DNA of 64,000 nt, taken from contig NZ_LGHT01000026.1 in the NCBI RefSeq assembly GCF_001202035.1, positions 124,001 through 188,000 of the forward strand. The letters are read 5' to 3'. Shown here one piece after another: positions 25,469 to 34,587 of this stretch. A program made the position numbers and the translations under genes. The notes under the pieces were generated by a model. It was not told the origin of the DNA. It searched no databases and worked only from the letters and a program-made list of their open reading frames with translations. The first letter of the stretch is position 1; each line of letters opens with the position of its first letter. The DNA is from Pseudorhodobacter wandonensis. Lineage in GTDB: Bacteria > Pseudomonadota > Alphaproteobacteria > Rhodobacterales > Rhodobacteraceae.

Positions 25469-26598
25469 CGAAACATCGGTGGGCGCGCATCCATCCACTC
25501 GCCATGTTTCTTAGCCGAGGCCACAGCCGTATGCACCGCCACCATTGACCGCAGCCCATCCGGCGCAGTTGGCAGGCCGTCCCGCACCTCACCGCGAATG
25601 GCATCGGCCAAATCGCAGTAGATGTTTGCCACCGCCAGCGGGAAGCCTTCGGGGTGGGCAATCGACACGCGGCTAAGGCGCTGTGCATCGGCATGCAGAC
25701 CGCCCTCACCCTTTTCAATGATCTGCGTGCGACCGTTTACGGGCGTATAGATCAGCTGGTTTGGCTGTTCAGATGCCCAGCGCAAACCACCGGTTTCGCC
25801 AAAGACCTGAATATCAAACCCGTGCTGCCGCCCGATTGCGACAGAAGACGTCCAAAGACGCCCCACAGTGCCGCCTGCCATGCGGAAGTTGACCATCGCG
25901 TCATCTTCCAACACGCGGCTGGAAATGGTCGAGGCGAAATCGGCCGACAGTTTTTCAACCTGATCGTCGCAGATAAAGCTGGCCATATGCAGCGCGTGGA
26001 TACCGCAATCGGCAAACTGTCCCGACACACCTGCCATCGCCGGATCATAGCGCCAGCGCACGCGCGGGTTGTCGGCATTGGTCGCGTCGCCGTGGTGGCC
26101 GTGGCTAAAGTTGGTGACCACAAGGCGGATCTTGCCCAACTCGCCCGCCCGCACCATGGCACGGGCTTGCCGCACCATCGGATAGGCCGAATAGCAGTAG
26201 TTTACGGCGCAGATCTTGCCCGTGGCCTTCGCCACTTTTACGATTTCTTCGCCTTGCTCGACTGTCATTGTCATCGGCTTTTCGCACAGCACGTTGAAAC
26301 CGGCCTCAAGGAAAGCCTTGGTGATTTCAAAATGCGTGGCGTTTGGCGTGGCAACCGTGACCAGATCGCAGCGGTCGGCGCGGCCCTTTTCGCCTGCCAG
26401 CATTTCCTGCCAATCGCCATAGGCACGGTCGGCGGCAATGCCCAGACGCTGGGCATATTCGCGGCCTTCAGCTGCGCGGTGATCCAACGCCCCTGCCGCA
26501 AATTCAAAATGCCCGTCAGCCAATGCGCCAAGGCGGTGTGCCGGCCCGATTTGGCTGCCTTCTCCGCCACCAATCATGCCCCATTTCAGTTTTGCCAT
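25465..26598 (-). CDS. Gfo/Idh/MocA oxidoreductase A (inositol-type dehydrogenase)
   Basis: A 377-residue NAD(P)-dependent dehydrogenase. N-terminal Rossmann loop WGMIGGGEGSQIG, the EKP motif (NVLCEKPMTMT) carrying the catalytic lysine, and a C-terminal alpha/beta sheet domain with GQFADCGIHALHMASFI. Family members oxidise inositols, inososes or sugars. It is the third gene of a minus-strand unit with an IolE-like barrel and a second Gfo/Idh protein. Which of the two is the myo-inositol 2-dehydrogenase cannot be decided by eye. Confidence 0.82.
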   Translation of the reverse strand: MAKLKWGMIGGGEGSQIGPAHRLGALADGHFEFAAGALDHRAAEGREYAQRLGIAADRAYGDWQEMLAGEKGRADRCDLVTVATPNATHFEITKAFLEAGFNVLCEKPMTMTVEQGEEIVKVAKATGKICAVNYCYSAYPMVRQARAMVRAGELGKIRLVVTNFSHGHHGDATNADNPRVRWRYDPAMAGVSGQFADCGIHALHMASFICDDQVEKLSADFASTISSRVLEDDAMVNFRMAGGTVGRLWTSSVAIGRQHGFDIQVFGETGGLRWASEQPNQLIYTPVNGRTQIIEKGEGGLHADAQRLSRVSIAHPEGFPLAVANIYCDLADAIRGEVRDGLPTAPDGLRSMVAVHTAVASAKKHGEWMDARPPMFR

Positions 26599-26610
26599 GA
26601 TCGTATCTCC

Positions 26611-27501
26611 TTAGAAACCAATAGATTGCAGGTATTCGCGGTTCGCGCGGGCGTCTTCCATCGGGGTGCCGGGCTTGGACGGGTCGCAGTCTTGTTCAAC
26701 CGTGCACCAGCCCGAAAACCCTGCATCCAGCAAACGCTGACGCACGGCGGGGAAATCAACGTCACCTTTGCCAAGGTTGCAGAAAATCCCCTGCCCGCAA
26801 GCCTTGTAGAAATCGGTGCGGTTGGCGACGACATCGGCTTTGACCACAGGGTCGATGTCTTTGAAATGCATGTAGGAAATGCGGTTGATATGGTGGTCCA
26901 TAAATGCCACCGGATCAAAACCCGCATAGGAGTGGTGGCCAGTATCAAAGCAGATTTTCAGAATCTTTTCGTCCACCTCATCCAGCAAACGCTCCAGCTC
27001 TAGCTCAAAGTCCATAAAGCCTGCGGCATGGGCGTGAATGCCCACGGTCAGGCCATATTCCTCGGCACCCAGCTTGGCGATCGTGGCAATGCGGTCACGA
27101 AACGCGGTCCATTCAACCTTATCCATCTGCTCGGCCTCGGTCGCGCGGCCAGCGGTGGGCGCACGGCGGGGCGAGATAGAGTCGATCAGCACCAGATGCT
27201 GCGCGCCATGCGCCACCAGCGCCTTGCAGGTGCGCACGGATGCGTCCATCACCTCATCCCATTTTGCCGCATCATGGAACGGGCGAAACACCACGCCGCC
27301 GATGATTTCCAGATCACGTTCGGCCAAAGCAGGGGCCAGAATGGCCGGATCTTCGGGCATATAGCCGATAGGGCCAAGCTCGATGCCTTTGTACCCTGCG
27401 CCTGCGCATTGGTCCAACACCGACTGCCATGTCGGATAGGATGGGTCGCTGGCAAATTCGATACCCCAAGAGCAGGGCGCATTTCCGATTTTGATTGTCA
27501 T
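26611..27501 (-). CDS. IolE/IolI-like TIM-barrel (xylose-isomerase-like) protein
   Basis: A 296-residue TIM barrel of the sugar phosphate isomerase/epimerase superfamily. It opens with IKIGNAPCSWGIEF, a variant of the IolE opening, and has ELGPIGYMPEDP, VGIHAHAAGF and CFDTGHHSYAG, the last being typical metal-ligand positions of the AP endonuclease 2 fold. ATG 27501 is chosen because the family starts here. In this cluster it is the only candidate for 2-keto-myo-inositol dehydratase (IolE) or inosose isomerase (IolI). It departs from the GANPIGW opening of canonical IolE, so the reaction is uncertain. Confidence 0.75.
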   Translation of the reverse strand: MTIKIGNAPCSWGIEFASDPSYPTWQSVLDQCAGAGYKGIELGPIGYMPEDPAILAPALAERDLEIIGGVVFRPFHDAAKWDEVMDASVRTCKALVAHGAQHLVLIDSISPRRAPTAGRATEAEQMDKVEWTAFRDRIATIAKLGAEEYGLTVGIHAHAAGFMDFELELERLLDEVDEKILKICFDTGHHSYAGFDPVAFMDHHINRISYMHFKDIDPVVKADVVANRTDFYKACGQGIFCNLGKGDVDFPAVRQRLLDAGFSGWCTVEQDCDPSKPGTPMEDARANREYLQSIGF

Positions 27502-27520
27502 TTCAGTGCCTTTCGCAAAA

Positions 27521-28618
27521 TCAATAGGCGGCAACATCGACCCATGCTTTCGCACGGGACGAGGCAAGCGCCGCGGTCACAACTTGGGTCACGTCAAGGC
27601 CATCTTGAAACGTCGGCCAGACGGGAGTTTTGGTTTCAATCGCGCGCAGAAAATCCCGCGCCTCGATGATAATTTGGTCTTGATAGCCGGTGCCATGGCC
27701 GGGGCCTTGGCAAAACGGCAGGTAATCGGGATGCGCAGGGCCGGTCAGGATTTTGCGAAAGCCGCGCGTGGCTTCGGGTTCATCCATGCTATACAGCCAG
27801 ATCGCATTCTGATCCTCTTGATCAAACTTGATCGCGCCTTTTGTGCCGGTGATTTCATAGGCATAGCCCATTTTCCGGCCATGGCTGATACGGCTGAAAT
27901 ACATCTGCCCCATCGCGCCATTGGCAAAGCGACACATCATTTGCGCGTGGTCATCATTGGTCACTTTACCACCGGGGCGGGTGGCGTGGACGGTTTCCAC
28001 CTCGGCGATCAGGCTGGCAACCGGCCCGATCAGCGCCAAGGCGGCGTTAATCATATGCGGGGCCAGATCGCCCATCGTGCCATTGGCATCATCCAGCGTG
28101 CGCCATGTGGCGGGCGCATTCGGGTCGGCCATGAAATCTTCGGTATGTTCACCGCGAAACCACGTCACATCGCCAATCGCGCCATCGGCCACCAATTTGC
28201 GCGCAAACTGGCTGGCAGGGGTGCGGATATAGTTAAACCCCACCATAGAAATCTGGCCAGCCGAGGCCGCAACCATCGCGCGGCTATCCTCAATCGACGC
28301 GCCCAGTGGCTTTTCACAAAACACAGGTTTGTTCAGCGCAAAGGCTGCCAAAGCAATCTCACGATGGGTTTCCTGCGGCGAGGCAATCACAATCGCCTCA
28401 ACCTTTGGGTCATTCACCAGCACCCGCCAATCGGCTGTTGCGCGAGCAAAGCCAAAGGCCACACGGTAGCGTTCTGCACTGGCATCTGAATTGGCGCAGA
28501 CCATTTCCAGCTTTGGGCGCAGGCCTGTGTTGAACACTGCGCCCACCGCCGACATTGCGACGGCATGGGCCTTACCCATATAGCCACCGCCAATGACTCC
28601 TATTCCAATATCTGCCAT
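27521..28618 (-). CDS. Gfo/Idh/MocA oxidoreductase B (inositol-type dehydrogenase)
   Basis: A 365-residue NAD-dependent dehydrogenase with IGIGVIGGGYMGKAHAVAM as cofactor loop, EKP motif in PVFCEKPLGAS and MGDLAPHMINAALALIG as the conserved helix with a catalytic-type histidine. ATG 28618 follows GGGAGG. It is the first gene of the minus-strand arm of the inositol cluster, 45 bases from the shared operator. With the paralogue at 25465-26598 it may cover different inositol isomers. Confidence 0.82.
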   Translation of the reverse strand: MADIGIGVIGGGYMGKAHAVAMSAVGAVFNTGLRPKLEMVCANSDASAERYRVAFGFARATADWRVLVNDPKVEAIVIASPQETHREIALAAFALNKPVFCEKPLGASIEDSRAMVAASAGQISMVGFNYIRTPASQFARKLVADGAIGDVTWFRGEHTEDFMADPNAPATWRTLDDANGTMGDLAPHMINAALALIGPVASLIAEVETVHATRPGGKVTNDDHAQMMCRFANGAMGQMYFSRISHGRKMGYAYEITGTKGAIKFDQEDQNAIWLYSMDEPEATRGFRKILTGPAHPDYLPFCQGPGHGTGYQDQIIIEARDFLRAIETKTPVWPTFQDGLDVTQVVTAALASSRAKAWVDVAAY

Positions 28619-28652
28619 ACTGCCCTCCCAAGTGCCGATCTGAAGCTTCATC

Positions 28653-28691
28653 GCAAATATGATTTGCAACCGGTTGCAAAATTAGTATCCT
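28653..28691. promoter_or_regulatory. LacI-type operator between divergent inositol operons
   Basis: TTTGCAACCGGTTGCAAA (28663-28680) is a perfect 18-bp palindrome with the central CG of LacI-family operators. A second, overlapping dyad GCAAAT/ATTTGC lies at 28653-28667. A plus-strand promoter TTGCAA (28664-28669)-N16-TATCCT (28686-28691) would place the operator over the -35. One repressor could therefore control both arms; the LacI protein encoded at 24464-25468 is the obvious candidate. Confidence 0.7.
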
Positions 28692-28748
28692 TGGATTAAG
28701 AGTCGCGCAAGCGTCATTGTTGCCACACACCACCGAAAGTCAAAAACC

Positions 28749-30614
28749 ATGCCAGACACCACCCTTAAATTGACCGTGGCACAAGCCATCATCAAATATC
28801 TGGAAAACCAGTTTATTCAGATCGATGGTCACGAATGGCGGCTCTGCGGTGGCGGGTTTGGTATTTTCGGCCACGGGAATGTGACCTGCCTGGGCGAGGC
28901 GCTGTATGATGCGCGCGACACGTTGCCGCTGTACCGTGGCCAGAATGAACAAAGCATGGGTTTTGCCGCCGCCGCCTATTCCAAGCAATGGCTGCGCCAG
29001 CGCTTTATGTTTTGTACCGCCAGCGCAGGGCCCGGCACCGCCAACCTGCTGACAAGTGCGGCACTGGCCCATGCCAACCGCTTGCCGATGCTGATGCTCT
29101 GCGGTGACACCTATGTCACCCGCCTGCCCGACCCGGTGCTGCAACAGCTGGAACATTTCGGCAATCCGTCGCTTGGCGTGAATGACGCGTTCAAACCCGT
29201 GACGCGGTTCTGGGATCGCATCACCCACCCGGCGCAGATCTTGCAATCCTTGCCTGCGGCACTTGCGACCATGCTCGACCCTACCGATTGCGGGCCTGCC
29301 TTTATCGGCCTGCCGCAGGATGTCCAGGGCTGGACCTTTGATTACCCCACCGGTTTCTTTGCCAAGCGGGTGCACCGTATCCGCCGCCAAGCCCCAGATG
29401 TGGCCGAGGTCGCAGATGCCGTGGCCCTGCTGATATCCGCCAAGCGCCCGATGATTATCGCAGGTGGCGGCATTCAATATTCTGGCGCCGTGGCTGAACT
29501 GACAGAGTTTGCAACGGCACATAACATCCCCGTGGTCGAAACCATCGCCGGCCGCGCGAATATGCTGCAAGACCACCCGCTGAACATCGGGCCGGTGGGT
29601 GTGACAGGCTCCGACAGCGCCAACGCGATTGCCGAGCGTGCCGATGTAATCCTTGCCGTCGGCACGCGATTGCAAGATTTCACCACGGGTTCGTGGACTG
29701 CCTTTGCCAAGGACGCGCAGATCATTGGCCTGAACGTGGGCCGCCATGATGCGATGAAGCATCTTTCCTTGCCGGTTGTTGGCGATGCCAAGCTGGGGTT
29801 TGCGGCATTGTCGGCCGCTATGGGCGGGCACAAAGGCGCCGCCGATTGGGTGGGTTTTGCGCAGGCCGAGCGCGCGAAATGGGTGGGTTACACCAATGAG
29901 ATTACCAAGGCGGGCAATGGCCCGAATTCCTATGCCCAAGTGATCCGCGTGGTGAATGAGCTTTGCGACCCGCGCGACCGAGTGGTCGCCGCCGCAGGTG
30001 GTTTGCCCGCCGAAGTCACCGCGCATTGGCAGACCAAAGACATCGGCACCGTCGATGTAGAATTTGGATTTTCCTGCATGGGGTACGAGATTGCGGGCGG
30101 TTGGGGCGCTAGAATTGCACAATTCGAACGTGAGCCGGAACAAGACACCATCGTCTTCACTGGCGACGGCAGCTATTTGCTGATGAACTCGGACATCTAT
30201 TCCTCGGTGTTGACAGGGCGCAAACTGATTGTCTGCGTGCTGGATAACGGTGGCTTTGCCGTGATCAACAAACTGCAAAACAACACCGGCAACGAAAGCT
30301 TCAACAACCTGATCGCCGATTGCCCCACTGTGCCTGCGCCCTTTGCCGTCGATTTCGCGGCACATGCGGCCTCAATGGGGGCCAATGCCGAAACCGTATC
30401 AAACCCCGCCGAATTTGCCGAGGCGTTCAAGCGTGCCAAAACAGCCGATAAAACCAGCGTCATCGTGATGCAGGTCGATGCCTATAATGGCTGGACGACC
30501 CAAGGCCACACTTGGTGGGAGGTTGGCACACCCCATATCACCCAGAACCCCAAAGTCGCCGCCAAGCATACCGAGGTAGAATCGGCCCGCGCCAAGCAAA
30601 GAAAGGGCGTGTGA
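28749..30614 (+). CDS. iolD: 3D-(3,5/4)-trihydroxycyclohexane-1,2-dione hydrolase
   Basis: A 621-residue thiamine-diphosphate enzyme that opens the ring of the trihydroxycyclohexane-dione in myo-inositol breakdown. The opening TVAQAIIKYLENQFIQIDG and IFGHGNVTCLGEAL are characteristic of IolD. The ThDP motif is VFTGDGSYLLMNSDI ... VLDNGGF (GDG...N). Length fits the family. It starts the plus-strand arm, and its stop shares one base with the iolC start. Confidence 0.92.
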   Translation: MPDTTLKLTVAQAIIKYLENQFIQIDGHEWRLCGGGFGIFGHGNVTCLGEALYDARDTLPLYRGQNEQSMGFAAAAYSKQWLRQRFMFCTASAGPGTANLLTSAALAHANRLPMLMLCGDTYVTRLPDPVLQQLEHFGNPSLGVNDAFKPVTRFWDRITHPAQILQSLPAALATMLDPTDCGPAFIGLPQDVQGWTFDYPTGFFAKRVHRIRRQAPDVAEVADAVALLISAKRPMIIAGGGIQYSGAVAELTEFATAHNIPVVETIAGRANMLQDHPLNIGPVGVTGSDSANAIAERADVILAVGTRLQDFTTGSWTAFAKDAQIIGLNVGRHDAMKHLSLPVVGDAKLGFAALSAAMGGHKGAADWVGFAQAERAKWVGYTNEITKAGNGPNSYAQVIRVVNELCDPRDRVVAAAGGLPAEVTAHWQTKDIGTVDVEFGFSCMGYEIAGGWGARIAQFEREPEQDTIVFTGDGSYLLMNSDIYSSVLTGRKLIVCVLDNGGFAVINKLQNNTGNESFNNLIADCPTVPAPFAVDFAAHAASMGANAETVSNPAEFAEAFKRAKTADKTSVIVMQVDAYNGWTTQGHTWWEVGTPHITQNPKVAAKHTEVESARAKQRKGV

Positions 30615-31594
30615 TGGATGTGATCGCAGGCATCGCCAAGAACCGCTTTGTCGTCGTGGGCCGCGTGGGGATGGATCTGTTCCCCGCCCCCGGCGCAGCA
30701 GTGGAAACCGCCGACCAGTTTACCGCCGATATGGGCGGCTCGTCGGCCAATATTGCAGCGGGGATTGTAAAGCTCGGTGGCCAGGCTGCCCTTGTGACCC
30801 GCGTGTCGGATGATGCTGTGGGGCGGTTTTGCGTGAACAAACTGCATCACTATGGCATAGACACCACTTACGTGACCCCAGTGGGTGGCGAGGCACGCAA
30901 TTCGCTCGCGCTTTACGAAAGCCGAGTGCAGGGCCACCAATCCGTGATCTACCGCAACGGCGCCGCTGATTTTGAGATGACGGTCGCAGATGTTGAGGCT
31001 GTTGATTACAGCCAGTTCGGGGCCTTGGTCACTGCTGGCACGGTCTTTGCGGCTGAACCCTCTCGGACGGCTGCATTTCGCGCATTTGAACTTGCCCGCG
31101 CGGCCGGCCTTCCGATCATCTTTGACGTCGATTACCGCCCTTACAGCTGGCCCTCGGCGCAAGTTGCGGCCGATGTTCTGTCGCGCGCTGGCGCCATGTC
31201 GGACGTGATCATCGGCAATGATGATGAATTCGGCTTTATGGCGGGGGCCAAGGACAAAGGTCTTGCCAAAGCCCGCGATCTGGCCACGACGAGCGCCACG
31301 ATTGTGGTCTATAAAATGGGCGAGCATGGCGCGATTACCTTCGCAGACGGGCAAGAAATCCGCACAGGCATCTACCCCGTTACCGCCCTAAAACCCACTG
31401 GCGCCGGTGATAGTTTCATGGCCGGTCTGCTTTCCGGCATTGCCGCCGGGGCTGACTTGCAAGCTGCGGTATTGCGCGGTTCGGCCTGTGCAGCCATTGT
31501 GGTGGCCAAACCGGGCTGCGCCCCAGCGATGCCTTTTCCTGATGACCTAGCAACATTCCTGGCGGCCCATCCCGGCCCGACCACCCCAGCCTAA
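30614..31594 (+). CDS. iolC: 5-dehydro-2-deoxygluconokinase
   Basis: A 326-residue PfkB-family sugar kinase acting after IolB. It has the N-terminal ADMGGSSANIAAGIVKLGG (PfkB signature 1) and C-terminal PTGAGDSFMAGLLSG (signature 2 with catalytic Asp and anion-hole glycines). ATG 30614 overlaps the iolD stop by one base; a longer frame upstream lies inside iolD. It phosphorylates 2-deoxy-5-keto-gluconate for cleavage by the aldolase encoded downstream. Confidence 0.92.
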   Translation: MDVIAGIAKNRFVVVGRVGMDLFPAPGAAVETADQFTADMGGSSANIAAGIVKLGGQAALVTRVSDDAVGRFCVNKLHHYGIDTTYVTPVGGEARNSLALYESRVQGHQSVIYRNGAADFEMTVADVEAVDYSQFGALVTAGTVFAAEPSRTAAFRAFELARAAGLPIIFDVDYRPYSWPSAQVAADVLSRAGAMSDVIIGNDDEFGFMAGAKDKGLAKARDLATTSATIVVYKMGEHGAITFADGQEIRTGIYPVTALKPTGAGDSFMAGLLSGIAAGADLQAAVLRGSACAAIVVAKPGCAPAMPFPDDLATFLAAHPGPTTPA

Positions 31595-31605
31595 AGGACC
31601 ACCCA

Positions 31606-32460
31606 ATGCATTTCGCCCCCCATGACAATAAGAACAAACCTATCATTGACGCCGATGATGCCAATGTTCCCCTAAACTATTTCAACATCGTCAAGCTAAA
31701 GGCGGGCGAAGCGTTTGAGTACCAGGTGCCGGGCTATGAAACCTGCATCGTGCCTGCCACGGGCACTGTTGATGTGTTGGTCGAAGGGCTCGCGTATAAA
31801 TCGCTCGGCAACCGTACCGCCGACGTGTGGGATGGCGAGCCCGAAGGCGTCTATATTCCCGTGGGCGCCAAGGTGACAATAGTCGCTGTACGCGATACCG
31901 AAACCTTTATCGCCGGGGCGCGTTATGACAAGGTTCTGGAGCCATTTGACGTGCGTGTGGCCGATATCGACAAGGTGCAATACGGGTCGGATGACACCAA
32001 AACCCATCGCAAAATCAAGCACATCCTTGGCACAAAATACCATGACAAAGTGGGCCGCCTGCTGGTCAGCGAGCTGTTCACCGTGGGTCAGGGCGGCTGG
32101 TCCGGCTTTCCGGCGCATAAGCATGACACCGACCGCAAAGATGCCGCAGGCAACATCATCGAAACGCGCCATGATGAAACCTATAACTTCCGCTTCCGTC
32201 CCAATCACGGCTCGGGCGTACAAATCATCCAGCATGAAGAGGGCAAGCCCGGCGATGCCTATCAACTGATGGACGGCTCTACGATCACTTTGAAAAGCGG
32301 CTATCACCCCTGCGCCGTGATGCCGGGGTATGAGATGTATTACTTTACGATTTTGGGCGGGCTGTCACAGCGCAGCCTCGTGCAATATTTCCAGCCTACC
32401 CATGCCTATCAGATTGAAACGATCCCCGGCATCAAAGACATGATCGCGAAATTCAAATGA
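31606..32460 (+). CDS. iolB: 5-deoxy-glucuronate isomerase
   Basis: A 284-residue cupin-fold enzyme converting 5-deoxy-glucuronate to 2-deoxy-5-keto-gluconate. The core motif GWSGFPAHKHDTDR supplies histidine metal ligands, and HDETYNFRFRP and DGSTITLKSGYHPCAVMPGYEMYY are typical of IolB. It begins 11 bases after iolC and overlaps the aldolase start by 4 bases. Confidence 0.92.
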   Translation: MHFAPHDNKNKPIIDADDANVPLNYFNIVKLKAGEAFEYQVPGYETCIVPATGTVDVLVEGLAYKSLGNRTADVWDGEPEGVYIPVGAKVTIVAVRDTETFIAGARYDKVLEPFDVRVADIDKVQYGSDDTKTHRKIKHILGTKYHDKVGRLLVSELFTVGQGGWSGFPAHKHDTDRKDAAGNIIETRHDETYNFRFRPNHGSGVQIIQHEEGKPGDAYQLMDGSTITLKSGYHPCAVMPGYEMYYFTILGGLSQRSLVQYFQPTHAYQIETIPGIKDMIAKFK

Positions 32461-33287
32461 CGCTGGCCACATTATCGCAGGTGCTGCAACCCGCGCTGGC
32501 AGGGCGCTATGCCGTGGCCGGTTTGGTGACATTGGGGTGGGAGGATATGCGCGCCTTTGTCGCCGCCGCCGAGGCCGAAGGCTGCCCCGTGATCTTGCAA
32601 GCGGGGCCTTCGTGCCGCGCCCACACGCCGTTGCCAATTTTGGGCAAAATGTTCCGGCATCTGGCGGAGCATGCCTCGGTGCCGGTCGTCGCCCATCTGG
32701 ACCACGGCTATACGATGCAGGAATGCCGCGAGGCGCTGGACAGCGGCTTTACCTCGCTGATGTTTGATGGGTCGCGCAAGCCCTTGGCGCAGAATATCGA
32801 CGAGACGGCAGAGATCGCCGCGATGGCCCATGCGGCAGGCATTTCTTGCGAAGGTGAGATCGGTTTTGTCGGCTATGCCAAAGGCGAAAACTCGGCCGGC
32901 ACCGATCCGGATGAGGCCGCGAAATTTGCGCGGGAAACAGGCGTCGATGGGATGGCCATCTCGGTTGGCAATGTCCATTTGCAGCAAGATAAAGAGGGCG
33001 GGCTGGATATCGCCCGCATCCGCGCGATTGAGGCGGTGACGACAGTGCCGCTGGTTATTCACGGCGGGTCCGGCGTGCCCGTGGCCCAGCGTACAGAACT
33101 GGCGCGGGGCTCGAACATCTGCAAATTCAACATCGGAACCGAGCTGCGCATGGCTTTTGGCGATGCCCTGCGTACGGCGGTTAACAGCGATCCCAGCCGC
33201 TTTGACCGCGTAACGATATTGAAAGAAACCCACGATCCGATGGTCGCCGCCACCCGCCGCGTTTTGCGGGCGTTTATGCCGGAATAA
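32457..33287 (+). CDS. Class II aldolase (FBA family, IolJ-like)
   Basis: A 276-residue zinc aldolase. The first zinc-histidine motif is VVAHLDHGYTMQECREAL, with EGEIGFVGY and PLVIHGGSGVP completing the class II pattern. In this operon it most likely cleaves 2-deoxy-5-keto-6-phosphogluconate into malonate semialdehyde and dihydroxyacetone phosphate. It starts by ATGA overlap with iolB. Tagatose- or fructose-bisphosphate activity cannot be excluded from sequence alone. Confidence 0.85.
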   Translation: MTLATLSQVLQPALAGRYAVAGLVTLGWEDMRAFVAAAEAEGCPVILQAGPSCRAHTPLPILGKMFRHLAEHASVPVVAHLDHGYTMQECREALDSGFTSLMFDGSRKPLAQNIDETAEIAAMAHAAGISCEGEIGFVGYAKGENSAGTDPDEAAKFARETGVDGMAISVGNVHLQQDKEGGLDIARIRAIEAVTTVPLVIHGGSGVPVAQRTELARGSNICKFNIGTELRMAFGDALRTAVNSDPSRFDRVTILKETHDPMVAATRRVLRAFMPE

Positions 33288-33368
33288 GCAGGCAACCGAT
33301 GCTTGCCCAAGCGCGGCATGGGGCCTAGGGTCAGGCCAGATCGACGACAATCACAAAAGGCGTGACCG

Positions 33369-34205
33369 ATGAAAAAACTGGTATTGACGGGGGCCGCAGG
33401 GCGGCTTGGATCCTATTTGCGCGAACCGCTGTCCAAGCTGTGCGACAAATTGGTAACGACCGATCGAGTGGCCGATATCGGCAAGCTCTACCCGAATGAA
33501 CGTTATGTTCAGGCCGATCTGGCCGAGCTGGCGCCGATGGTCGACTTGCTGGCCGGGGCGGATATGGTGGTGCATTTCGGGGCCATCGGGGATGAGGCGC
33601 CGTGGGACCAGATTTTGCCGTCCAACATCATCGGGGCGTATAATATCTGGGAAGCGGCCTATCAGAACAAGGTGCGGCGGGTGGTCTATGCCTCGTCTAT
33701 CCATGCGGTGGGGATGTATCCGAAAAACCAGTTTATCGGCACCGATGTCGCGCACCGGCCCGACACGTTTTACGGGCTGGCAAAATGTTTTGCCGAAGAT
33801 CTGGCAAGCCTTTACTGGGAAAAGCGTGGGGTTGAAGCGGTCTGCATGCGGATCGCGAGCGCGGCCAAAGTTGGCAATCTGCGGGCTTTGGGGTCTTGGC
33901 TGAGCTATGATGATCTGATCCATCTGGTGACGCGGGCGATTGATACGCCGGTCACGGGCTTTACTGTGATTTATGGCGTTTCAAACAATGATCGGTCGCC
34001 GCTCGATAATTCAAAGGCCAGCTATCTGGGGTACCGGCCCAAGGATAATGCCGAAGTTTTTGCCGCTGAAATAATGGCGTCCTCGGCGCCTTTGAACCCG
34101 CTGGACCCGACAGATATGTGCCATGGTGGGCCGTTTGCCTCGATTCCGCTGGGGGAAAGCGGCGTCGCGAAGCTGAATATCGTGGATGATGCCAAGAAAA
34201 ACTGA
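33369..34205 (+). CDS. SDR-type NAD-dependent enzyme resembling uronate dehydrogenase
   Basis: A 278-residue extended short-chain dehydrogenase. VLTGAAGRLGSYLRE is the NAD loop and YGLAKCFAEDLASLYW carries the catalytic Tyr-x3-Lys. ADMVVHFGAIGDEAPWDQILPSNIIGAYNIWEAA and the C-terminal GYRPKDNAEVFAAEI closely follow the pattern of uronate dehydrogenases (Udh), which oxidise glucuronate or galacturonate to aldarolactones. It lies 81 bases after the aldolase on the same strand, so it may join inositol and uronic acid metabolism. Confidence 0.75.
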   Translation: MKKLVLTGAAGRLGSYLREPLSKLCDKLVTTDRVADIGKLYPNERYVQADLAELAPMVDLLAGADMVVHFGAIGDEAPWDQILPSNIIGAYNIWEAAYQNKVRRVVYASSIHAVGMYPKNQFIGTDVAHRPDTFYGLAKCFAEDLASLYWEKRGVEAVCMRIASAAKVGNLRALGSWLSYDDLIHLVTRAIDTPVTGFTVIYGVSNNDRSPLDNSKASYLGYRPKDNAEVFAAEIMASSAPLNPLDPTDMCHGGPFASIPLGESGVAKLNIVDDAKKN

Positions 34206-34587
34206 GGCTTGGCCCGAAATTTTCGCGCAATGTCCGCGCAATGACCGCGCGCGGACACCTCATCAAGCCATTGAATTAAAACAGTTTAGGGAATTGTCTT
34301 TACCCGACATTAACCTTTGGCCAGAGCGGCGCTCTCGGCCTTGAGAGAGCACGCGAGTTGGCGGGTATGGCCATGCTTGCCGTGATGGAAATGAGGCTGA
34401 TGGCATCTGATGCCCGCCCTGCCAAGAGCAAGCGGCGGGTGACATATAGGGCACCAAGCCGCGCCATACTCCGGCAAAAAACTTGGACCAACGCCAAAGA
34501 AACCCTGTTTTAGGAATGATCTTTTTCCAGTCGCATTTTGCGGGGCCCTCGCTATGCTTTGACTTGGTTTCTGGAACTTAAAAGGCA
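34206..34587. other. Intergenic region with a hairpin, before the winged-helix regulator
   Basis: A 9-bp hairpin, TGTCCGCGC (34231-34239) with GCGCGGACA (34249-34257), lies 26 bases after the SDR gene stop and may attenuate transcription, though no T-tract follows. A 48-codon frame from ATG 34367 to 34513 is open on the plus strand but matches nothing I know. Otherwise no gene is seen. Confidence 0.5.

Noticed and set aside
28740-30365. 541-codon frame on the minus strand opposite iolD
   Set aside because: It is a shadow produced by high third-position GC of iolD, which has full motif support on the plus strand.
34367-34513. 48-codon plus-strand frame before the winged-helix regulator
   Set aside because: No ribosome site, no overlap with neighbours and no recognisable sequence; kept only as a note in the spacer entry.
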